A stretch of DNA of 45,844 nt from Comamonadaceae bacterium (GTDB lineage Bacteria; Pseudomonadota; Gammaproteobacteria; Burkholderiales; Burkholderiaceae_C). The stretch lies in the NCBI GenBank assembly GCA_947372865.1, contig CANBVJ010000021.1, positions 1 through 45,844 on the forward strand. Reading direction: 5' to 3'. The notes under the pieces are model-generated. The model was not told the origin of the DNA and did not search any database. It was given only the letters and a program-made list of their open reading frames with translations. Made by a program: the position numbers and the translations under genes. Shown here one piece after another: positions 38,823-45,844 of the stretch (position 1 is its first letter; each line of letters starts with the position of its first letter).

Positions 38823-41800
38823 CTACTTCTTTTTCTTTTTATACTCGTCCAGATCCGTTAGGAGCTCTATACGGCGTCGCAGCGCGGGCAAAGACCAGTC
38901 AAAACTCGCCGACCCCGGGATTGAAAAGCCCCCGGATTTTCCCGTCACAGGGGTCAGCACGAAGTCTGGCAGCGCCAGGATTAGGCCTTGCCCATTGGCC
39001 TCGGTGACAACACGGTAGTTTGCGCCGCCGTTGCCATCGGCAATACGGTAACCGGAGTTGACCAAAAGGGTTTTGCCCATGCCGGGGGCCGCGGTGTCAT
39101 ACGACTGCGAGAGCTGGGAAACCGTGTCGCTGCCGACCAAGCCAACAAGCTGGGGTTGTGCGCTGGAAACTGCAGTACCGTCAAAGGTCTTGGTGCTGGC
39201 TGTGGCAATAATGCGCAAAGTCGCCGGCTCCACGGTGGCCAGCGTGTCGGCATAGGTGAAACTGTAATTTGCGATTCTCCCCTGCGCGAGCACTGCTCTG
39301 CTGGGCTGAATGGAGAAAGTACCGGCTTGCGCAAGCCCCAAACGGCTGCTTGTCAGCTCCAAGGACGCTAACGAATCCCCTGCAAGCAAGCCCGAAATCC
39401 GGTAGTCACTGGCGGCGGCTAGTGCAGCGTAAGTGCTAACCCCATCGTACGTTGCCACTTTCGCAACGGCCGATACGCGCACTGGCGCTGGAGTAACGGT
39501 AGCGACCAGACCAACCACCGAAGCAGGGAGCGCATAGTTTGTGAGCAAGGTCCCGGGCGCCGCCGCAAAATCAGAAGAGGTGAGGCGAACGGTGACCGCC
39601 TTGTCCGTTCCGACGTCTGGATTGTCAAATACCCCAGTGCTCTGGTTGATGCGCAGACTCTCACCTGCCGCCAGGCCCACCAGCTCGAAGGCGCTGGGCT
39701 GCACCACGGCCCGGTCTGAGCCGTCATACACCTTACTGGCGACCGAACCACCAGTGACGCTCAGACGTAATGGGTTGATGTCGGCGCTCAGGCCGCTTTG
39801 CTGCACCAAGGTGTAGTTGGCGGCATCGGGGCCGCTGATGGTGTTGCCAGTGACGGCGACCGTTTTGGCCGTACCGGCGTTCTTGTCAGCGAAGGCGCCG
39901 ACTGCGGTGCCACCCAGGGTAACAACGTCACCCGCCAATGCGCTGATCGTCGCAATACCGCCCAAGGTGGCGCTGCTTGTGGTGTCGTAGGTTTTGCTGG
40001 CGGCCGTCAGGCCTGAGACAGTCAGGCGAGCGGCGGTGATGTCGGCGCTCAGACCGCTTTGCTGTACCAAGCTGTAGTTGGCGGCATCGGGACCCGCAAG
40101 GGTGTTGCCGCTGATAGTGACGGGTTTGCCAGCACCAACGTTCTTGTCGGCAAAAGTGCCCACCGTGATGCCGCTCAAAGTGACAGTGTCGCCCGCCAAG
40201 GCGTTCACGCTTGGCGTTCCAACCAGGACGGCCGCCCTTGTGGCGTCATAAGTCTTGTCGGCAGCCGTCAGGCCCGAAACCGTAAGATTGACCTGGTTGA
40301 CCGTCAACGTGTTCGTTGAATACGCCAGCGCATAGCCCAATTGGTCCACCGCGCCCGCAGCGATCAAGGTATGGGCACCCGCCACCAGGTAGCCCGCAGA
40401 GGAAGTGGCTCCACTGGCAGCAACTGTCGCGGCCTTGCTCAGCGCTTGGGCCGCAGTGTCACCATTTTGGCTACTCACCTTGGTGGTGCAACTGGGGGCG
40501 CCTGCGCCGTAGGTGATGGCTGCAGCAGCATCCACTGCGATGGTGAGCGTGGGCTGCTCTCGGTACACCGCATACAAGCCCGTGCCCAGCGCCGCACTGT
40601 AATTGGGGTTACCTGGCTTGCTGTAGTAGCGGAAATTTCCGCTACCCGAACCCACCACTGCGGTCACGCCTGTGCTGCCGGATACTGTACCTGTGTAAAG
40701 AATGGCACGGCCCCCGGCGATTACTGAAAGAGGGGGCGAACCGCTGAGTACCACATTGCCGCCCGCGCCAATGCCCACCGCCGCCGCACTGCCTGCGCTC
40801 AAGACCAGGCTCATGCCAGTGGTCGCCACGCCGTTGCTGATGGTCAGATCCCCTGCACTGGTGCTAATGGCTACCGCGCCGGTGGAAGAAACACCGCGGT
40901 AGCTGGTGGTGCCCAACGTCACCGTGCCCACGCTGAGCGCCCCACTGTTGGTCAGGCTCAGCGCGCCTGCAACCCCGTCGGTGGCGATGGTGCTCAGCGT
41001 GTTGGCGCCATTAGCCAAAGAGTTCGCACCGGCACCCACAAAAACCAGACCGTTGACACTGGCCGCCACGGCGCCTGATACCGTGATGGCACCGCTGCCA
41101 CCGATGGCGGTGGCAGAACCCAAGGCAACCGCGCCGCGAGCAGATGCCGAGCTCGCGCTGCTATTGGTCAAAGCGCCCACAGCCCCTCCATCCGCTCCGC
41201 TGCCGAAGCCGTAAAGCGTCAGCGCGTTGTCCAGGGTATTGCCGTTGAGGTCCAGCGACGCGCTGCTGCTGGCACTGCTGCCCACCGTGACCGCAGCAGT
41301 GCCCAAGGCGCTGCTGCTGCCCGCTTGCAACGTGCCTGCACTGACGGTAGTGCCACCGCTGTAGGTGTTGGCGCCACTCAAAATCAGCGTGCCGGTAGAA
41401 ACGTCCTTGATAAAACTGCCTGCGCCGCTGATGCTTCCCGAGAGCGTTTGCGCCGCACTAGACGCGTATTCCAACGTCGCCGCGCCAGACAAGTCGATAG
41501 TGCCCGCATAGCTGCCGCTGCCCAACGATCCGTTACCAGCCAATTGCAGCGTGCCTGCACTCACACTGGTGGCGCCGCTGTAGCTGTTGGCAGCCGCCAG
41601 GGCCAGCGTGCCTGCGCCTGCTTTGCGCAGACCCCCCTGCCCACTGACCACGCCCGAAATCACCGAAGCCTGTGTATTACTCACCGTCAGGTCGCCGCTG
41701 AGCGCTACCGCAGGTGCAGCAATGGCCGCACCAACCAAGGTCAAGCTCGACAAGGCGTGGATGTCACCTACAGCATCTGAAAAAGTAATATCACCCGCGC

Positions 41801-44800
41801 CTGCCGCCACCGCCAGTGTTTGACCGCTAGCGCTTGCGCTGTTAACCGTGCTGGCAAACGCCACCGCATGGTCGTTGCTGGTCAGGGTGGAGGCTTGGGG
41901 CAGGCTCACGGCGCTGCGGTACGTTTGGGCGCCGTAGGTGGTGACGGCAGACGGCAGGCTAATGCCGCCGGCTGCCGTGATGTCCACCGCGCCAAGCGCG
42001 ACGCTGCCACCCAGCGTGCCCGCAAAGCGCGCCGCGCCGGTGCCCGCCGTCACCGTGAGGTTGCGCCGGGTGCTGCTGCTGTCACTGTTGACGGTGCCGC
42101 CCACGCCGGTGCTGACCTCGGCAATGGTGACTGGAGCGCCGGCCGATGTGCCACCGTTGGTGGTATCGATCTTGACATTGGCGCCCAAAATGACGCTGTC
42201 CTGGATATAGACCGCCTGGCTGTCAGTCACGATGTCGGCGTTGAGGTGCGTAGTGTGGCCTGAACCTGCAACAGTCAGCGTGCCGTTGCTTACCGTGATT
42301 TTCTGGTTCACCGTAAAGCTTCCGCCCGCCGTCAGGGTCACCGTCATTGGCTTGGTGACGGTCAACGCCGAACTCACGGTAATTGGGTTGGTGCTGCTGG
42401 AGTCACCAATTGCCAGTGAGTCCATTCCCATGAGCTTGGTGAAGTCGCTCGCGCTGATGGCCATGGCGCTGTTGTCGCTGGTGTTGCCCAACACAATGCC
42501 TTTGCCAGCAGTGCTGGTGGTCAGCGAAAAATTGCTGCCGCTCAAGGTTGCGCCGCTAAGGTCAATGGCATCGGCCTTCACCGACAGTTTATTGGTACCA
42601 GCGGCCACCGTGCCATTGAGTGTGAGCGTGCCCGTGCCCGCATCAATGAACAAGGGCGCGTCCATGGTGATGGGGGCGTCAAACACCAGCGGTGTATTGT
42701 TGGAGTTGACGCTGCCACGGAGCTGAACGCTGGCCGACGCATTGCTTTGGCGGATGTCGGACGCCCGAAGATCTAAGACGCCGGTACCGGTGTCCATGTG
42801 GTCCAAGCGCAGCGAGCCCGGTGTGTAGATTTTGATATCGTTGTCGCCGCTGTTGATCAAACTCAGCCGCCCCAGCGTTCCGCCAAACATATTGCCGGGC
42901 GCGCCTCCCATGTCCAGAGTGATGGCAGCCGCGTCCACCTCTAACCATGTGTCCCGCGCCACCCGCACAAAGCCACTTTGGGTGATTTCGGCATTTTTGT
43001 TGCCCAGGGTCAGGCTTCCGGATATGAAGCTGGTTCCCAACTCCAGAGGGCTGGTGTTGGTGACCTCGACATCTGCAGCACTCGCTACAGCCAGCTTGGA
43101 CAGATGGTTAGCGGCATCGCGCAGGTCTAGGCTGCCGGTGACTGAATCGCGTATGGCAGAACCCAGCGTCAACTTGCCCGCGCCAATGTCCACGGCCAGG
43201 TTGCCGCCGGCAATGTCAGCGTTAATGGTGCCCAACGCCTGAACATCACCGCCCAAAGTGTTGAGCGTGGTGGGCGAAGCGACCGAGGTACTTATGTTGA
43301 GTTTGCCGTAGGTCTGCGCACCCGTGGTCTTGACGGTGACCGCACCCAGCACAGTGGTGCCCGTGCCCGGCACTGCAGCCAGGTCTTGCACCGTGCTCAG
43401 ACTGGTGGGCGCGCTGCTGATGCCAATGTTGCCCGACAGCGTCAGGGTGCCTGTGGGCCTGAAAGCCAGGGCGTAGGCACCGTCGATGGTGGACAGGTTC
43501 AGCGCCCCGGTGTTTTTGATCAGCGTATCTGCCGCCAGAGTGATTGCGCCAGTAACGTTGGCAGCGTTGGCGCTGGAGTTGTACAAGGCGCCGCTCGGGC
43601 CGCCCGCGCTTAGTTCCGTGCTGGCGCCCATGCCTGAGAGCTTGAGCGGATTGGCAATACTGTTGCCCTTAAGGTCCAAAGCCGCGCCGCTGGCCACCGT
43701 TGCCGCGCCGCTGCCCAACGCGTTGGCCGACCCCAACACCAGGGAGCCCGCGTTGACGGTCAAACCGCCACCAAACAAATTGTTGCCCGACACGGTGAAG
43801 GTGCCCGTGCCTTCTTTGACCAAGGCGCCAGCACCGGTAATCGCGCCAGACAGGTTGGTGGAACTGTGGTTGGCGCCCGTTGACAGGGTCACGCCGGTTT
43901 CCAGCACTACGCCACCAGCGCCGCTGAGCGAGCCAATGGCGTCGCTGGCAGCCACTCGGTAGCTACTGCCACTGGCAAGCGCCACGGCCGAGGTGTCCGC
44001 GAGTGATCCCGTCACGCGCAAGGCCCCCGCATTCAAAGACGTGGCGCCCAGGTAGGTATTTGCCGCTGACAAGGTCAGCGTTCCCGCGCCACTTTTGCCC
44101 AGCGCACCGGTGCCTGAAATGGCGCCGGCCAAAGTCAGAGCGCTGGCGTTCACCACATTCAAGATGCCGCCGTTTGCAATCGCGCTGGTGGGGGCAAGCG
44201 CACTTAGGTTGACCTGGTCGTACACCACTGTGGTATTCAATGGAATCACCACCGAGGCCACGTTGCTAAGCGTGGGAATGGCGCCACCCGCCCAGTTGCC
44301 TGCAGAAGACCAGTTCCCCCCGGACGCCCCTGTAAATACCACCGAGGCTAACTGGCTTATGGTGGCTGCAACCGTACCACCGGCAAGCGTGTAATTGCTG
44401 TCTGACGGTGCCAGTGTATTGGTGGTAAGGCTGCTGTAACTGGCCACATTGGCACTCCCCACCGTCGCCGAGCCCGCACCAATGCTTGGTGCGGCATCGC
44501 CACCCACCATGCCGCTCAGGACATAAGCGTTGCCACTGGAAAACGTGGTCGCACCGTCGTAGGTCTTGCTGATCGAAAGATCCAGGGGTGCCTGGCGGAC
44601 CGTAGCCGTCAGCCCGCTTTGTTGCACCAATGTGTAGTTACCCGAATCGGCCCCGCTGATCGTGTTGCCTGTCACCGTCACCGCCTTGGCGGTGCCAGCG
44701 TTCTTGTCGACAAAGCTGCCCAGGGCCTCGCCATTCAGGGTCACCGTGTCGCCGGCCAATGCGGTGACGGCGGCAGTACCTGCCAGCACAGCGCTTCGAC

Positions 44801-45844
44801 TGCCGTCGTAGGTCTTGCCCACAGAACTCAGACCAGAAACCATCAGGTTCGCCTGCGTGATGTTTGCAGACGTGGCGCCGGTAGAGCTTACGGTGTAGTT
44901 TTGGGCATCGGTGCCCGACAAGCTCACGCCACTGACGCTGATTGCCTTTTCTGCGCCGGCATTCTTGTCGCCGAAGGAGGCCGTGCGCGTAATGCTCAGG
45001 AGGTCGCCGGAAACCCTGTCATCTGCGGTGCTGACGCTTGCCGACCGCGTCCCATCATAGGTCTTGGCAACGCCAGCGTAGCTGATATTGAGCGGTTTTT
45101 CGGTCACCGTTTGCGCGCCAACGAAATACATGGACTTGAAATTGGAACCCGTAATGCTGGAGCTGCTCGCACCCAACTTATAGGCACCGACTTTCACATT
45201 ACCTGACGTGCTGTTGCTAGCGCCAATGGGTCCCAGCGTGAACGTGGCGCTGCCGCCATTACCGTCGCCGTAGGTGTAAGTAGTGCCGCTGGCGTTGGTG
45301 AGCGCCAGATCGGACAGCACATTGGCACCGTTAAGGTACTGCGCGCTGGAGATGGTGTAGGTGAAAGCGGAGCCGTAAACCGTACTGTTGTTTGCCACCT
45401 TTACCAGCAGTTGCTGGGCAGGTACGATGGTGTAGTCGCCGGGCAGGTAGGCGATGGCGTAGTTGCCAGAACTCAGCCCGCTGGCATGCAAGACACCCGA
45501 ATAGGTACCAGCCGCCACGTTGGTCAATCTGTTGGTCCGGGAGACCAGCAGCGCACCACCCAAGTCCGACGAAGCTGCTGTTTCCCCGCCAACAAAGCCG
45601 CTGTACATCACTCCGTTGTAGCCCGTAGCATCCGCCAGTGTGACGAATCGCGCATCGTCATACGCACGCACGTTCAAACTAGCCTGCGTAATATTGGCGC
45701 TCAGGCCGCTTTGCTGCACCAGCACGTAGTTGGCGGCATCTGCGCCACTGATCGTGTTGCCAGTGACGGTGACTGCCTTACCGGTACCTGCGTTCTTGTC
45801 GGCAAAGGCGCCAACTGCGGTGCCGCCCAGGGTAACGGTGTCGC
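38823..45844 (-). CDS. Giant repetitive surface/secreted protein with YDG/MBG and autotransporter-type repeats (partial, N-terminus off the right edge)
   Basis: About 2,340 codons are open from the right edge to TAG at 38823; start, signal and any two-partner-secretion domain are outside. Nearest the edge come YDG/MBG units (motifs KTYDGTRSA, DKNAGTAKAV, ISGADSGNYTLVQQSG). Around 43600-44330 and 41300-41650 lie PATR-type beta-strand repeats (ANTYSGGTTVSAGTLQ). The part between is low-complexity beta-helix-like Ser/Thr/Ala/Gly sequence. More YDG units occupy 39250-40290. The C-terminus has no outer-membrane barrel; it ends with an Asp/Glu/Arg-containing helix and five lysines. I see only one cysteine. 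This suits a TpsA-like exoprotein or adhesin released by a partner transporter; function is inference. Confidence 0.85.
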   Translation of the reverse strand, partial: DTVTLGGTAVGAFADKNAGTGKAVTVTGNTISGADAANYVLVQQSGLSANITQASLNVRAYDDARFVTLADATGYNGVMYSGFVGGETAASSDLGGALLVSRTNRLTNVAAGTYSGVLHASGLSSGNYAIAYLPGDYTIVPAQQLLVKVANNSTVYGSAFTYTISSAQYLNGANVLSDLALTNASGTTYTYGDGNGGSATFTLGPIGASNSTSGNVKVGAYKLGASSSSITGSNFKSMYFVGAQTVTEKPLNISYAGVAKTYDGTRSASVSTADDRVSGDLLSITRTASFGDKNAGAEKAISVSGVSLSGTDAQNYTVSSTGATSANITQANLMVSGLSSVGKTYDGSRSAVLAGTAAVTALAGDTVTLNGEALGSFVDKNAGTAKAVTVTGNTISGADSGNYTLVQQSGLTATVRQAPLDLSISKTYDGATTFSSGNAYVLSGMVGGDAAPSIGAGSATVGSANVASYSSLTTNTLAPSDSNYTLAGGTVAATISQLASVVFTGASGGNWSSAGNWAGGAIPTLSNVASVVIPLNTTVVYDQVNLSALAPTSAIANGGILNVVNASALTLAGAISGTGALGKSGAGTLTLSAANTYLGATSLNAGALRVTGSLADTSAVALASGSSYRVAASDAIGSLSGAGGVVLETGVTLSTGANHSSTNLSGAITGAGALVKEGTGTFTVSGNNLFGGGLTVNAGSLVLGSANALGSGAATVASGAALDLKGNSIANPLKLSGMGASTELSAGGPSGALYNSSANAANVTGAITLAADTLIKNTGALNLSTIDGAYALAFRPTGTLTLSGNIGISSAPTSLSTVQDLAAVPGTGTTVLGAVTVKTTGAQTYGKLNISTSVASPTTLNTLGGDVQALGTINADIAGGNLAVDIGAGKLTLGSAIRDSVTGSLDLRDAANHLSKLAVASAADVEVTNTSPLELGTSFISGSLTLGNKNAEITQSGFVRVARDTWLEVDAAAITLDMGGAPGNMFGGTLGRLSLINSGDNDIKIYTPGSLRLDHMDTGTGVLDLRASDIRQSNASASVQLRGSVNSNNTPLVFDAPITMDAPLFIDAGTGTLTLNGTVAAGTNKLSVKADAIDLSGATLSGSNFSLTTSTAGKGIVLGNTSDNSAMAISASDFTKLMGMDSLAIGDSSSTNPITVSSALTVTKPMTVTLTAGGSFTVNQKITVSNGTLTVAGSGHTTHLNADIVTDSQAVYIQDSVILGANVKIDTTNGGTSAGAPVTIAEVSTGVGGTVNSDSSSTRRNLTVTAGTGAARFAGTLGGSVALGAVDITAAGGISLPSAVTTYGAQTYRSAVSLPQASTLTSNDHAVAFASTVNSASASGQTLAVAAGAGDITFSDAVGDIHALSSLTLVGAAIAAPAVALSGDLTVSNTQASVISGVVSGQGGLRKAGAGTLALAAANSYSGATSVSAGTLQLAGNGSLGSGSYAGTIDLSGAATLEYASSAAQTLSGSISGAGSFIKDVSTGTLILSGANTYSGGTTVSAGTLQAGSSSALGTAAVTVGSSASSSASLDLNGNTLDNALTLYGFGSGADGGAVGALTNSSASSASARGAVALGSATAIGGSGAITVSGAVAASVNGLVFVGAGANSLANGANTLSTIATDGVAGALSLTNSGALSVGTVTLGTTSYRGVSSTGAVAISTSAGDLTISNGVATTGMSLVLSAGSAAAVGIGAGGNVVLSGSPPLSVIAGGRAILYTGTVSGSTGVTAVVGSGSGNFRYYSKPGNPNYSAALGTGLYAVYREQPTLTIAVDAAAAITYGAGAPSCTTKVSSQNGDTAAQALSKAATVAASGATSSAGYLVAGAHTLIAAGAVDQLGYALAYSTNTLTVNQVNLTVSGLTAADKTYDATRAAVLVGTPSVNALAGDTVTLSGITVGTFADKNVGAGKPVTISGNTLAGPDAANYSLVQQSGLSADITAARLTVSGLTAASKTYDTTSSATLGGIATISALAGDVVTLGGTAVGAFADKNAGTAKTVAVTGNTISGPDAANYTLVQQSGLSADINPLRLSVTGGSVASKVYDGSDRAVVQPSAFELVGLAAGESLRINQSTGVFDNPDVGTDKAVTVRLTSSDFAAAPGTLLTNYALPASVVGLVATVTPAPVRVSAVAKVATYDGVSTYAALAAASDYRISGLLAGDSLASLELTSSRLGLAQAGTFSIQPSRAVLAQGRIANYSFTYADTLATVEPATLRIIATASTKTFDGTAVSSAQPQLVGLVGSDTVSQLSQSYDTAAPGMGKTLLVNSGYRIADGNGGANYRVVTEANGQGLILALPDFVLTPVTGKSGGFSIPGSASFDWSLPALRRRIELLTDLDEYKKKKK
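39784..40290 (-). repeat. Tandem 261-base YDG repeats near the 3' end of the giant gene
   Basis: The segment starting GCGCTCAG at 39784 recurs at 40045, exactly 261 bases (87 codons) away. Each copy encodes a YDG unit: VSGLTAA-KTYD, a variable part, LAGD-VTL, FADKN-GA/T, and GPDAANY-LVQQSGLSADI. The proteins differ at scattered positions, so the copies are diverged and not recent. Confidence 0.8.
44604..45844 (-). repeat. Further YDG repeat copies in the N-terminal part of the visible giant gene
   Basis: Copies related to those at 39784 and 40045 appear at about 44604-44840 and from 45697 to the right edge. The edge copy shares long identical stretches with the 39784 copy although about 5.9 kb separates them, for example the first 25 bases and the stretch encoding AVGAFADKNAGT. 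Confidence 0.75.

Noticed and set aside
39784..45844. Regular repeats that might suggest a CRISPR array or minisatellite
   Set aside because: The repeats are long (261 bases), coding, in frame and diverged, with no spacer structure or cas genes; they are YDG protein units.

Overview
The window is GC-rich, gene-dense chromosomal DNA. Gene content, protein sequences and gene order all fit a betaproteobacterium of the order Burkholderiales, most likely Comamonadaceae of the Rhodoferax/Polaromonas type. This placement is inference from protein resemblance and synteny; no 16S rRNA gene is present. I see no mobile element, integrase, phage gene or CRISPR array, and no gene-free stretch longer than about 200 bases.

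Layout. (1) 1-1749: the N-terminus of an IscR-like Rrf2 regulator leaving the left edge, then a divergent CopD-type membrane protein and a MipA/OmpV outer-membrane protein. (2) 1875-5801: a complete sulfate ABC transporter in one tight operon (sbp, cysT, cysW, cysA), followed by glutamate dehydrogenase (5957-7273). (3) 22736 back to 8397 on the minus strand: all fourteen respiratory complex I genes in canonical order nuoA to nuoN, with a NUDIX hydrolase and a DUF1178 protein coupled to the 3' end. A tRNA-Leu(GAG) gene lies just upstream of nuoA, with a strong two-tier hairpin between them. (4) 23079-31941 on the plus strand: a near-continuous run of overlapping genes rfbBDAC (dTDP-L-rhamnose), pilBCD (type IV pilus ATPase, platform protein, prepilin peptidase), coaE, zapD and yacG. 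(5) 38409 back to 31968 on the minus strand: an M23 peptidase, secA, argJ, a DUF815 P-loop ATPase and a MutT-type NUDIX protein; a DciA-like DUF721 gene diverges from the M23 gene. (6) 45844 back to 38823: the C-terminal 2,340 or so codons of a giant repetitive surface protein built from YDG/MBG units and autotransporter-type beta-strand repeats; its start lies beyond the right edge.

How it fits together. Regions 2 and 3 are core metabolism: sulfate uptake for cysteine synthesis, nitrogen/carbon exchange at glutamate, and NADH oxidation coupled to proton pumping. Regions 4 to 6 concern the cell envelope and cell cycle: rhamnose donor for surface polysaccharide, pilus assembly, Z-ring support, gyrase inhibition, Sec export, peptidoglycan hydrolysis and a probable secreted adhesin. 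Most of the window is conventional. The parts least explained by standard annotation are the giant exoprotein with its basic C-terminal tail and repeated DNA, the fusion of the rhamnose cassette to the pil operon, and the hairpin between tRNA-Leu and nuoA.
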